NCBI RefSeq assembly: GCF_910596095.1
Contig: NC_056538.1
Span: forward strand, 7,620,001-7,684,000
Origin: Thunnus maccoyii
Lineage: Eukaryota > Chordata > Actinopteri > Scombriformes > Scombridae
Direction of reading: 5' to 3'
Length of the DNA stretch: 64,000 nucleotides
Positions 1-14,238 of the stretch are shown here, piece by piece; within the stretch, counting starts at the first letter, position 1; each line of letters opens with the position of its first letter. Made by a program: the position numbers and the translations under genes. The notes beneath the pieces were generated by a model that saw only the letters and a program-made list of their open reading frames with translations, did not search any database and was not told the origin of the DNA.

Positions 1-564
1 TTTTTATAATTTATCAATTTTGTGACAATTCGATGATAGCTGTATATTACAGACTTATATATGACACAGATTTAAAGGTAGACAGATTGCTTGGTTTGCT
101 GTGGTTTAGTCTGCTCCAGCTGCCACCCAGGAGAGAGGCACTGCTGTGCACGGGATACCTTCAGTTTTTGATTTTTTTTTGTTTGGTTTTTTTTTTTACA
201 GATTTTAAAAGTGGTTTTAATGTTGGGGAACAGTTAGTGTTTTAACAGCTGGTGTGGATAAAAGACCACTTAAACGTACTTATTCTAACAAAAATTAGAA
301 TCATTTTGTTGCAAAAAGTTTATTCTTATTAACCTAGAAATATTGAAAGCGGTATTATAACTGAGAATCCCTACTACATGTAGCTCTGTAACTGTGCAAC
401 CTTGTAGTTTCATGTTGTATATTGTAATTCTGTGTCTCTATATTGTAATTTTAATACTGCGACTTTTTTTTAGTTTAACTTTCTCAGGTTTTTTAGTGGC
501 ACAAGAAAATGTCAATGTCTTGTCTATAACTCAGTTGTTCGGCCCAACACTTTGGTCTAGACTG

Positions 565-860
565 AAATATTTCTAAAACTATTGGACGTGCTGCCATACA
601 GGTATCCATGCTGCTGATAGGATGAATCCTACTGACTCTGGTGATCTTCTGACATTTCTTCTACTGCTACCAGCACGTCAAAGGTTTCACTTCATCCAGT
701 GAAATATCTCAACATCTACAGGAAGGGTTTGGGACAAAATGTTATTTTCATGGTTCCTGGACAAGAATGCTAACGCTTTTGGAAATTCCATGACTTTTCC
801 TCTAGTGTCACCATGAGATTAGTTTTCAGTGAGATGTCTCAACAACGGATGGATTAGAAT
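565..860. repeat. Degenerate teleost dispersed repeat, copy 1
   Basis: The text around attcatcctactgac, a run of 'aaatatctcaacatct' and 'gacaagaatgctaacg' resembles a short interspersed element common in fish introns. A related copy in the opposite orientation lies at 3690-3880, with matching pieces (gattcatcttctgggg, tgaaatatttcagtctgga, aaaacgctagcatggc). Just downstream (1045-1160) there are repeated TTAGCATGCTAAC-like palindromic words, often seen with the same repeats. The assignment rests on pattern memory and the two internal copies; family not determined. Confidence 0.45.
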
Positions 861-1944
861 ACAATTGGAATACAATTTGGTCCCTTTTAGGATTAATAAT
901 AACAGTTTTGGTGCTCCTTTGACTTCCCCTCTAGTGCCATTATCATGTCAAGATTTTCATTTTTCCAATACTTTGGTTTATGACCATAGATTTGGGGACA
1001 TTCCCATCAGCCTCAGCTACAGCTGCACTTTGTGTTTTAACACTAGTTATCATGTTAGCATGCTAACACACAAACCTCTGATGGTGAACATGTTAAACAT
1101 TATACCTGCTTATCGCAGCATGTTAACATTGTCATTGTGAGCATGTTAGCATACTGATGATAGTGTTTATCTTGAAGCATTGTTAGGCCTAAGAGCAGCC
1201 TTACAGAGCTGCTAGCATGGCTTCAGACTCTTACTTACTGCAACAAGGTCTAAGGACAGAGGATGTTGTGCAGATGATAAAACTCTCTGGCACTCGCTTG
1301 CAATTTGGACATACGTACATAACCCTGGTTTGACTCAATAAAAGCCTCACCCGGACTGTGCTTTGTGTACTATAACCACAATCCATTCCCAATACTAAGT
1401 AGACTGCAAAATTATTAATGCAAAAAGCATAACTATTAACACTTTCCTCTAATGAACTTTTAAACCTCGCAGTACTCAGTACTGGGCTGGGCAGCCATTT
1501 GGGAGTATAGTGGCCTCTAACAGTAACTGTAAAACCATGAAGAAATTTAAAAACATTTTTGGGGTTATAGAAAATTTATTAGGTCCAATAACAGACAGAG
1601 AGCTCTTGGAGCATTGTATTAGGTTCTAATACATCTGTGATCTTGCTGCTAATTAAACAAAACCAGGCTATAAATTGTATTTTTAACTGCTGCTGTAACC
1701 TGGTCTGTCTTTGTCTTGGTCCCACACAACAGGACGAAATGTTCCTCCTGTACGCCGACATGATACTAATTTATCTCTGCAAAACACACATCCTGGATTT
1801 CTTTTTAATTTTATATTATTCTAACGGAAGCAAAAAATAAGTTTTTGTTAAGCACATGTGTGTATCTGTGCCATTGTCTGTGTAAATGACTTTTGTCTGT
1901 AGCTGTGTTTGGTCATGACTGTCTGTTTGGGTGTGTATGTTTGC

Positions 1945-1946
<2 letters not shown>

Positions 1947-1976
<30 letters not shown>

Positions 1977-2006
1977 AATGATGACTGTGAATGTGTTCCT
2001 GTACAT

Positions 2007-2047
<41 letters not shown>

Positions 2048-2066
2048 GTGTGTGTGTGTGTGTGTT
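1947..2066. repeat. (GT)n microsatellite pair
   Basis: Two uninterrupted (GT)n tracts (1947-1974 and 2011-2066, the second with one GC interruption) are separated by 36 bases of unique sequence. Open frames across them are low-complexity Cys/Val artefacts. Confidence 0.95.
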
Positions 2067-2423
2067 TGGGAGTGTGCTTGGCGCGTGTATGCTTGGCGGC
2101 GTTGGGATTAGGAATCGATTAAGAGGAAATTGGACTGCAGGCAGGCAGGAGGGAGGAAGAAGGGAGGAAGGGATGAGGGGAGGGAAGGGGGGAGGGAGGG
2201 ATGATGGAGAGGCTGGTCAGCTCTGGCAGCCTGTGGCATGATTACAGTGTGCCTCCAGAGCAGGCCGGCCACCAGCTTGTTTGTAGGGGATTAGAGAGAG
2301 GAAAGAAATGAATCATATTTCAAAGTCCTGAGTGTATCTGTGTCTGTGTCTCTGTGCTTCAGAGTCCATATGCTGCTGCTGGGGGATTACAGGGCCACAC
2401 TGCCTGCAAAGCACAGGAGGGGG

Positions 2424-2470
<47 letters not shown>

Positions 2471-2498
2471 ATCTATCTATCTATCTGTCTATCTATCT
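2424..2498. repeat. (CTAT)n tetranucleotide microsatellite
   Basis: About 19 CTAT units with single-base interruptions (CTTT, CTGT) near the right end. The Ser-Ile-Tyr-Leu open frames over it are artefacts. Confidence 0.95.
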
Positions 2499-3689
2499 GG
2501 CTGTTATGAACTTCCAATATATTCAGTTTTTATGAATACGAGTCTCTTTGAATTGAAGCTCCACTCACAATATCAGTGACACTATGAAATTGTAAAGTGT
2601 AAAATTTTGTTTGATGCATATCACATAACCTGTGTAAAGGGACAACCATTAGAGCCTGAGCCCGTCAGTGACCATAGTCTACTGCACTTTGTTAATGAGC
2701 TTTTGGGCTGGCCAGTGTTGCTGTGTCACCATGAGCTTGAACCCAGCTCTGTGTTCTCAGTCTAAATCCTAGTCAGAAGGTGAGTCTCGCTGTTACTGAG
2801 CAGCCTAAGGTGTAAGGTGCAACAAAGCCAAGTTATTCTCATTTTGCCACAGTGTAAGAACATTCAGCGTTGAAAATCTGTCTGATTTAAATGTGTAACT
2901 ATTGCCATTCAGCATTTTGTAGAGTGCAATGTGCAACACGCTTAGACATGCAAGATGTGCAGGTTCAACATCAAGTCAAATGTGTGTATTTTTTCTTCAA
3001 AGTTAACAATAAAATATCTTTAGAAGCTGTTTTGAAAGTGCTTATTTAGGATATTTAGGTCCTGATTCATATATGGAAGATTGTAGCAATGATGATCATG
3101 ATCCAGACCAGTTGTGCCTTTTGCATGCTAGAGAGAAAAAAGACAGAAAATGGGCTACGATAACTTTGAGGAACATGAATATCAAAGTGACATATTAAGG
3201 AGTTGATGAACTTAGAAAAGAGCTGCAGGAACTGCGAGCGAGCCTCCTATTAAAAAAAGTGAATAATGTTACATTGTACCATGACCACACACAGAGAGAG
3301 GGGGAGGAATACACTGTAGGTAAGAAAACATAGCATTTGTTTTATTTTGCGGACTTCTCTAATTTTGCACTGATGGTTCCAACTCTTTGGCAATTTATTA
3401 AGTTAAGATTTATGTTGACTTAAAGCCAAATCAAGTCAGTTCAGTTCATTTCAGTTTGTTTTGTTATTGTACATTTTCTACCAGGGACAATTTTGCTACT
3501 AACTGCATATTACAAAGTCACATAATTTAAAGACTTTAATTAACAAGAGTCTAGCACCTCTGTGAAGATGTAATGAGGCACTGCACTGCTTTGAGCTAAA
3601 TGTTAATGTCAGCATGCTAATATGCATGCTGATGTTTCTCATGTTTTTTTTTTTTTTAAACATTTACTAAACAAAAAGTACAGCTGAGG

Positions 3690-3880
3690 ATAAAGAGACA
3701 TTAGTTTATCAATCTGTCCAAAAGTTGTTGAGACATTTCACTAAAAACTACAAATCACAACCTCATAGTGGTAGGAGTAGGATTCATCTTCTGGGGATCA
3801 TGAATATACATATTTCATAGCAATCTATCCAGCAGTTGGTGAAATATTTCAGTCTGGACAAAAACGCTAGCATGGCTAAA
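3690..3880. repeat. Degenerate teleost dispersed repeat, copy 2
   Basis: Related to the copy at 565-860 but in the opposite orientation. It carries 'gttgttgagacatttcact', 'gattcatcttctggggatc', 'cagcagttggtgaaata' and 'gctagcatggctaaaaac'. The preceding 3600-3640 has a GCATGCTAATATGCATGC palindromic core like that beside copy 1. Probably a relic non-autonomous element; family not identified. Confidence 0.45.
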
Positions 3881-6512
3881 AACAACAGCACCAGTTGACA
3901 ACAGGGTAATACACGTTGGGCTGGACTTATCACTGAGAGCAAAACATGTTTTTTCTCTTGAGTGTATCGTGTCATTGTGATTCAAGGCCCTTGTTTCAAG
4001 GTATCACGGATCTCAACACACTGTGAGCAAATATCATCCCTAAAACCTTTCATCCAGAGCACTTCACAACCCCCGTGGAGCTGACCCTCTGACCTATCAG
4101 TGACAGCAACACACAGTAACATTCAGCAATCCAAAAAAATCTGCCCATCTCTCGTACTTGAGTTTGGTGCTGGCGGAGCGTTGGGACTCAGTGTTATGGT
4201 TAGTTCTAATCTCTTTTCTGTCCTCTGCCCTGCTCCCTCTCATCTCTGCCCTATACCCACTCAACCTCTTGTATGGATTAGTGGAACGATCCCAGAAACT
4301 GATTCCCAATCTCCCCTCTGTGGATGTCCGACATTCCCTTTTTCTCCTCTTGCTGCCCTAAGGGCACAGATATAGAGGGATAACACATGTCAGAGGAATA
4401 CAGTAACCCTGCCTTGATGCTCTTTGCTGACATTTAAATCAGCGGAGTCAGGCCGGAAAGAAAACAACAAAGAACATTCAATGCCAATGATTTACAGAAC
4501 ACAATGACACCAGAGTTTTAATGAAGTCATTTAATGTCTCAGAAACATCATAGCTATCTAGCATGGTAGTGGTGAGACTGGTCAAACACAGGAGACAAAT
4601 GAAATATACAAAATAAGAAGATTCATTCATGTCAGAAAAAAAGCAGAGAAGATTATAATAATGCAAAAGATAAAAGTACAGTAAATGATTAAGAAGCATA
4701 AACAGCATTGTATCCTATTACTGCTACTTTTATTGGATAAACCCCTGAGTTTGAAAAAAAAAGAAGCAGAAACCAGAAAAATACAAACAGAAAAAAAATA
4801 AAAAGTTGGCAGTTTTCTAGAAATTAAGAAAGAGAGAGATTCTGTTGGGTGGAGCGTCTGTGTAACAACACATTGCTGATACCAGACATGATTGCATTTT
4901 TGCGTTTTAATATTTACAAAAGAACGACAAAAAAGTATATTAGCAATATCCATGTCAGCTGAAGACATAATATTAATGATGATAGTAATAATACTGATAA
5001 TAATATCAACTTCAAAACAAATTACCACAATTTTTACTTTAACGAATCCACAATTTTTTAAAGAAACATAGTAATGTTTAAGTCTAATACAAAAAAAGAA
5101 ATCAAACGATACATCAAACACATATAGTGGTACCCATCACATCTTTACAGGTTGGAATTGAGAGAGGCACCGAACTCTCTGTGCAAAGGGGGGCTGCGTG
5201 GCGGCCCAGTCCCTTCCCTTTCTCTGGTGCAGTCTTCTCTCCCATCAAATACCTTACTGGAGCAGTTTATCAGCAAAAAAAAAAAAAAAAGTTTATTATA
5301 AAGTCATTTGTAGATTCAAGAACTGCTTCAACAATCAGTCAACCGCTAACCTCATGCAAACACTGTGAGATGGAGTGGGGGGAAAAGTACTCGGCTGCCA
5401 ATAGCCACAATGCGACCATTGTTGCCCAAATTGTCTGGAGTTGATCCTATTAAACTAACAATGTATGAGCCATTCTGCTAATGATTTCAACCATGCTCAA
5501 AGGCAACAGGTTTGTACTGCAGTCACTTCAGTGACTAACTCTACCCCCTCCGCTTGTATCACACACAGGCTGCAGAGGGTCAGTATCACACAAGGCTACT
5601 GGGAATCATCAGCTTGTCTGCTATACAGTTTTTACGTGAACTAGTGGCCACCCTGTAAAGACATCTCTTAGGTGTCTTATTTAGGGGAATTGAAATGTTT
5701 GGCTCAAAGCTTTTTGAGTCAGTTCGCTGATGAAAAGCAGCTTTATAAAAGAAACACATGACATCAAATACAAGACATGTCTAGAAGGAAGAAATTAAAC
5801 TTGGGCTCTCGTCAGTTATTCTACACTTTAATCAATTTAAAGGCTGTCTATATTAGTGATGCAAATAACTTATAGGTTACAGAAAGTACAACTGTTGTTG
5901 TGCTGTGGCAATAAAAAAAAAGAAGCACTGTTTCAAATTTGATACAAGTAAAGGCCAGTTAAAAAGTTTCTGAATTATGCTCTATCAATCGAACCAAATG
6001 TACAAAATGCGTATTAATTAACTATTGAGTCAGCAATTGATTTAATGCATTCAACATGTGCCAAGTGGCCTCCTTTGTTTTCTCTTGTACTGTATTTAAA
6101 TCACAACTATTTCAATCTTCTGATCCACTGAGCTGCAGCATTAAAGCTGCTGTTCTTTCTCACTCATGTGATCTTATTGCACAGATATTGCCATATTGTT
6201 TTCCTCGGCCATTTCTCGATTTCAAGCCTGATTTTTAGAAATACTATACTTTCATCTCTTTGTTACAATCACCAAGCCAAGCATCAACAGATCAGTTTAC
6301 TTCCACACATATTTTTTCTGAAACAACAAATATGAAGAGATTATTTCATGTCATTAGTTCTTAAACTGATATGATTAATTTATTTGTGTGTCCCAAGTTC
6401 TCTTCCTTCTTCTAAAACACACCAAAAATAATTTGGGTTATTCAACCCACTTTGATTCGATTCCTCACATCCTCCCCAACCCCTTCCCTCCCGACCCCCC
6501 ACTTCTTGATAT

Positions 6513-9033
<2,521 letters not shown>

Positions 9034-9126
9034 GCCTCCTGCCGGCTTTAAAACACTCCCTCACTCCCTCACTCTCTCTCTTCTTCTCTCAGACCGGGGG
9101 CCGGGTCTCCTAGCTAGTCTCCAGGG

Positions 9127-9130
<4 letters not shown>

Positions 9131-9205
<75 letters not shown>
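9131..9205. repeat. (CT)n microsatellite in the crx 5' region
   Basis: About 75 bases of CT repeat with one TTTC interruption, starting about 100 bases upstream of the crx ATG. On the crx sense strand it reads (GA)n, so it may lie in the 5' UTR or core promoter. A second long CT tract lies at 9811-9896. Confidence 0.95.
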
Positions 9206-9209
<4 letters not shown>

Positions 9210-9379
9210 GGTTTTTTTTTCTGTCACTCCCTCCCTCTCAGTTTTTCTTATACCCTGAGTTGTTTGTCACAAAGTTGTTGTTTTTTATTTTTCCTTGTTG
9301 TCTCTTTCCTTCACGATCTTTGTCGGCTGTTCTGACTATCGAGCCAGACACCTGCGGTTCTATTAACTGCACAAGTGAC

Positions 9380-9808
9380 GGCAGTGCGCCTACACACCTG
9401 TTTTAACCTGACGCGTAAAACCACAGCAGCCTTAGAGCCCGGGAGTGTATTTTACGCTTCCTCTGTACAGTTAAGAAAGACAACAACAACTTGACATAAG
9501 TCTATGAATTAAGACACTAGATGAAAAGACGATAAAAGCTAATTAAACGACACCCTGCGATGTTGTTTCTCCATCCAAGTCGTGCGTAATTGCGGTGCGC
9601 ACCGACGTCGCCAGGCGAAAAGTGCCAAAAGCAGCAGTTCCACAAGAGTTCGGTCGTCTGCGGTCTGATGGGTTCTGAGAAGTGTAAGGGCCCCTGGTGG
9701 TCCCTGGTTCCTCAGGAGAGGATGTGGATATGCAGGATGGACAAATGAGGCGAGCAAGAAGAGGCTGGCTAATTAGAAGTAACTTCTTACCCAAGTAGAC
9801 ACCCAGAG

Positions 9809-9879
<71 letters not shown>

Positions 9880-10500
9880 CCTCTCTCTCTCTTTCTCGGA
9901 CGCGCTCACGCAAACGCGCGCGCACACATACACATATTATCTTTATATGTTCATGTTGGGTCTGTGGTGCCAAATATATGTTTACGATGAGTATCGTAAA
10001 ATTGTGCATTTTTGTTGAGTTTCACAGTTTATTTTATGTCTTATTTGTTAAAACGTCTGTAATGCAACTTTTTGTCATTGCAGCAGCAGAAACTTATTCA
10101 TATGTAGCCACTATGAAATGATTACAGATTTATTTAATATTTAAGACGAAATCATCAAAAAAAAATATGCACAAATTTATGAAACAGTATAAAACTTTGT
10201 TCGGTTCATATTGGAAAGGCACTTGACGACCATAAACAGGACGGTGAATAAGAGATAAATTGCACCCAAATGAACCTGATGACCGTCTTATGCTTTTCAT
10301 ATTGTCCTGATTGTTATGAGCCATTTTCAAAATTGGCCTCCTACAATAATCGGGCGACTCTGCCGGAGTGTGGAGGCAGAGGTAGAGCAACCGAGAGGCG
10401 GAGAAGGCCGTACAGGCCGGATTAAAAGCAGCACAAAGACCGCGTTGTTCTGCTATTAAATCCCCTTCTGATCCCCAACATGCTCCCTCCGGCCCATTCA
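9380..10500 (-). promoter_or_regulatory. Probable crx promoter / 5' UTR region
   Basis: Two GC- and CpG-richer islands (about 9540-9680 and 10340-10510) stand out against AT-rich flanks. They lie 0.5-1.5 kb upstream of the crx start codon and are separated by a (CT)n tract. GGATTA, a site for Lys50 homeodomains such as CRX/OTX, is present at 10419-10424, and a CTAATTAG palindrome lies near 9770. I see no convincing TATA box and cannot place the transcription start. The call is inferred from position and base composition. Confidence 0.35.
9811..9896. repeat. (CT)n microsatellite, second tract
   Basis: About 85 bases of CT repeat with a TTTTC interruption, between the two CpG-rich islands upstream of crx. 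Confidence 0.95.
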
Positions 10501-10654
10501 TCCATTCATCCACCGGTCAATAATAATAATAATAATAATAAATAGCCTAATAGTAATAGGAGATATATCTTATGTTTATTGTTATTATCAAGTGGGTTTC
10601 GTTTTCCATCTTATTTACATTTACATGTTTTTATGTTCATTTTATCTTTTTTGA

Positions 10655-10734
10655 AGCACTTGGTGCGTGTAATTTGTTTTGTTGTAAAGCACTTTGAGCT
10701 GCATTTTTTGTATGAAAGGTGTGATACAAATAAA

Positions 10735-10779
<45 letters not shown>

Positions 10780-10808
10780 TAACATAACATAACATAACAT
10801 AACATAAC
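10655..10808 (+). repeat. Retroposon 3' tail followed by (AAT)n and (CATAA)n
   Basis: The text 'aagcactttgagctgcat', then 'tatgaaaggtgtgataca' and 'aataaagtaataataat' matches the typical 3' end of L2-like LINEs and dependent SINEs in fish. It runs into an (AAT)n tract of about 45 bases, then about six CATAA units. The LINE tail at 50290-50756 ends with related words (aacactttgaattg, catgaaaggtgctata). No coding part remains here. Confidence 0.6.
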
Positions 10809-11547
10809 AATAATAAAATATTGCTCGTCTGCTGATTTATGTAATTTCTTGGTACAGCCTACATTCATAATGCATTAATACGCTATTTGATATCAAACTT
10901 ATGTAGCTAACAAGTTATTTAGGGGTAAATCATTTATTATGTTACGTTTTGAAAATCTACCTGAAATGAAACAGGCAACAAGTCAGCCAATACACACCAA
11001 AAATAAAATGTAAAATAAGCGGTGAACTTATTTTAGGAAAGAACATTAGGTTATATTTGTTAGGCTATCTATAGTTTATTATAGGCTTTAGCCCATAAAT
11101 ATAGCCTCGTTTGCAACGTAGACTACAGCTCTATAGGACAGTTGAGGAGAGGTGTAACTGCGAGTGATTTAGTTTTGCCGTCTTGTTATTTCTGCAAAGT
11201 ATTATCTCAGAGGCCTCGAGGTTTTTTGTCAGACAGCGTGTGTTTTCAGACTCTTCTCTCTCGGCTGGTTTGGTCTGTGCCATCCTCTGCGGCGAGACAA
11301 TTTCACAGTGTCCAAAGCCGATTCTCTGCGCTTGTTAATTGAATCGGATTTCTTATAGTTTAAAATCCACACACACACACACACGCGCGCACGCATACAC
11401 ACACACACATAGACCCATGTAGCTACAGCCCAAACTGTATAAGGGGTTTATCTAGCTCTGTAAAGCCAAAGCGGAGATATAAAGACACACACAGAGCGAC
11501 AGAGAGACTTTACCGGCGTGTTTGAACGTTTCTGATTCTCAAATAAA

Positions 11548-11565
11548 ATGTCTTCACCTGCTGAG
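11548..11565 (+). other. Possible short first exon of an unidentified plus-strand transcript
   Basis: An ATG followed by five codons (MSSPAE) ends exactly at a strong donor, GAG|GTGAGTGTG. It is preceded by a moderately CpG-rich stretch. This could be the first coding exon of a gene or the start of a lncRNA divergent from crx. I found no matching downstream exon, so it stays a weak candidate. Confidence 0.15.
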
Positions 11566-13621
11566 GTGAGTGTGTGTAGCTGTTTCAGTGTAGGAGGCCT
11601 GTGTGTGTGTGTGTGTGTGTGTTGCTGTAGACGTTTGGATACACTCTGTCTCCAGTGGACGCCTCACCTGCTTCACATCCAGGTACGCTTTGTTTGTTTG
11701 TTGTCTTTTGCGGTTTTGTTGTTGTTGTTGTTGTTGCGTTAAACTAGTGCCAGCAGGACAGGTAGCAGAGTCCAGCGACAATAATGTCTGCAAACCTCCG
11801 AGTGACAGAAAGAAAAAAAAACGGCGGGAATAGAAAGAGACCTCAGATATGCCTCAGAGCGCGCGCAACACTGTTGTGCACGCGCACTCTTCACGCTCCT
11901 GCTCCCCGCTTCTTCTGTTGAGTTGAAGATGTTTCCTCTACAGGCTATTTAAACGTACATGTTCATGAAATTTGCAATTGTAATTGACCGTTTTATACAA
12001 TTTTAATTCAGTGGATCAAAAACTACAACTAATCAACTGTGTTTTTAACTTTTATAATAAACGGCTTTTAAGTTGTTTTTTGTTAGCATTAGCTTCTGTG
12101 GAAGACACGAAGACACAATAAGATAATGATAGGGACAAGCTGTAATCAGTGAAGTTAGCTTAATCAATAACCAATCAATTAAAATAGCATGGGAAAATTC
12201 CACTAAATTAATTTTGGATAGACATGAGGCCTTCATGGTGTTTGTTTATGCCAGTTAACAATTTTCCATTTATTTCAATATGTGTGTCTTGCTACACTTG
12301 CTCAGTTGTTACATTGTAGGATAAGAATAAGACCCTGTAGATTTTCAGTAGGACTAATTGCCCAATCACTTGTAATTAAAGTGATTAATAATGGATTTTG
12401 GGATAGGCCCACTGTGCAAATATCATAGTAAATTACACTCTAAATTCCTATATTAATAGTGTAGTCACACTCCATGTACAATAAGCACATAACACACACA
12501 CACTGTAAGTTTCTATGGGGATGATATAAAACAGAGATTTTCTCATAACATCTGTGGTTTGTATCACCTGCAGTAGATGATCAAAATATTACCAGCAACT
12601 CTGCAAATATGTTTTTTTTTCATGGGTTAAGGAAGTAGTTTGTTTACCATGAAATGAGCAAATTAGTTGTCTTGTTTATTCAGTTTTTGGTAATTTAGTT
12701 TGAAATTTCTAATCTTGTTGTTTCTTTTTAATATAGGTATACACATGATTACATAGGCAATACATGCCTGATAAGTACTATATATTAATGCTCTTTAAGA
12801 TGAAGACAATGTATTTTATTGTTGCATGACATGTGATGTTGTCTGGGTTGTTTGTGTTGAAATCACTCTGTGATGAAGGACTGCTGGTAGTTTGGACGCA
12901 CTAGGACCCAGAGCTGAAGCAAATTAAGGACAACCAGCACATAAGAGGCTTAGTACATCTAATCTATACTCCTACACACACACGGACACACACAGACACA
13001 CACACAGCATTTCATAAACATCCCATTTTGAAACAAGCACGCATACACGTCCCAAAGGCAAACACAGCCATTGTATTTTCATTTAGTTTTCATTTTCTCC
13101 AAACTCTTTTATTCCCCTTGCTGACCTTAACTTCCATCCCACTTTGTTGGGGAACATTTGCCCATATGCTCTGTTATTTCTCTCATGCAATTTCATTAGC
13201 AAACATGTATCCACGCATCCTGCAATGAACTAAGAGGCCAAGAGCAAACTCATTCATTCTAGACAATTACAGTAAAAAAGGAAGAAAAAAAAACCCTCTT
13301 TGTGATCAGTGCAAGCCTGCATATCTGTGTGATACTGGATGTTTCATCTGTTTCTTTTAATAAATTGTCCAACCACTGCAAAAGAACAAATAATGAAAAA
13401 GGATTTAAATTTAGAATTGAAAGTAAATTTGAGTGACTCATGGCCTCCACAGTCATCATTCTCCTGAGTATTTCCAGCCTTCTCACAAAATGAAATGGGC
13501 CTTGTTTTTTCTTTTTCTATTGTGTTTTACAGAAATTTAAGAACAATGAAAACAATTTTTATAGCATCTTTTCATGCTGGTAGATCAGCCTTTGTTGTCT
13601 GTATCTGATGCAACTTCTTTG

Positions 13622-13931
13622 TGTGTGTGTGTGTGTGTGTGATGTTTGTGACAGTGAAAACATGTAAAGAGGAAAGATTACGAATCATTTACATCCATAT
13701 GTCCATTACTGAGCAATTTATGGCATGGCATAGACCATAAACCATCACGTCCCAAAAGACCCAAAACATACACACACACACACAAACCCTGCACAAAAAC
13801 ACACACACACACTTTTCCAGCTGTTAAGTACCTCTGACATCATGTTGTTCGATACACACAGCGTATTTTTTGTATGTCTATGTGCACACTGTGTGCTTAT
13901 AGTGTTTTGTGTGTGTGACAGTTACACACTC

Positions 13932-13965
<34 letters not shown>

Positions 13966-14238
13966 GCACAGAGTTCAGCCGATTTATCATAATATGCTTT
14001 ATCTGAAAAGTAAGTATCTTACCTCGGGATAAAGGGAGGAAAGAGGGGTTTGTGGCCAGATTGACAGAGGAAGGGTGGATGGAGAGAGCCTAGCGCTCGC
14101 TGCACAGGGACAGAGAGCAGGACCTTCAGTTCTGTGGCTGGATCGATCACTATTGATAAGGTAATTGAGCATTATGGGACGGGGAAGGAGTGGCGTTGAT
14201 AGAGAGGGCCGCAGTGGCGTGTGTGTGTGTGTGTGTGT
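13622..14238. repeat. Cluster of short CA/GT microsatellites
   Basis: Short dinucleotide tracts at about 13622-13640 (GT), 13771-13812 (CA, interrupted), 13940-13966 (CA) and 14219-14238 (GT), spaced by unique sequence. No coding content. Confidence 0.8.

Larger units (their letters stand above)
1..6512. other. Gene-poor 3' flank of crx
   Basis: I find no convincing coding exon here. The open frames are short, AT-rich or made of repeats, and none has a recognisable domain. The right part should contain the crx 3' UTR on the minus strand, but I cannot fix its end: possible minus-strand AATAAA signals (TTTATT on the plus strand) lie near 6379 and 5292. The rest holds GT and CTAT microsatellites and two degenerate dispersed repeats, listed separately. 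Confidence 0.6.

Noticed and set aside
4627-5121. 164-codon minus-strand open frame, Ile/Phe-rich
   Set aside because: It reflects AT-rich sequence, has no recognisable domain and no splice context.
10130-10513. 127-codon minus-strand frame upstream of crx
   Set aside because: No domain and no matching exon chain; it covers a CpG-rich, probably regulatory region.
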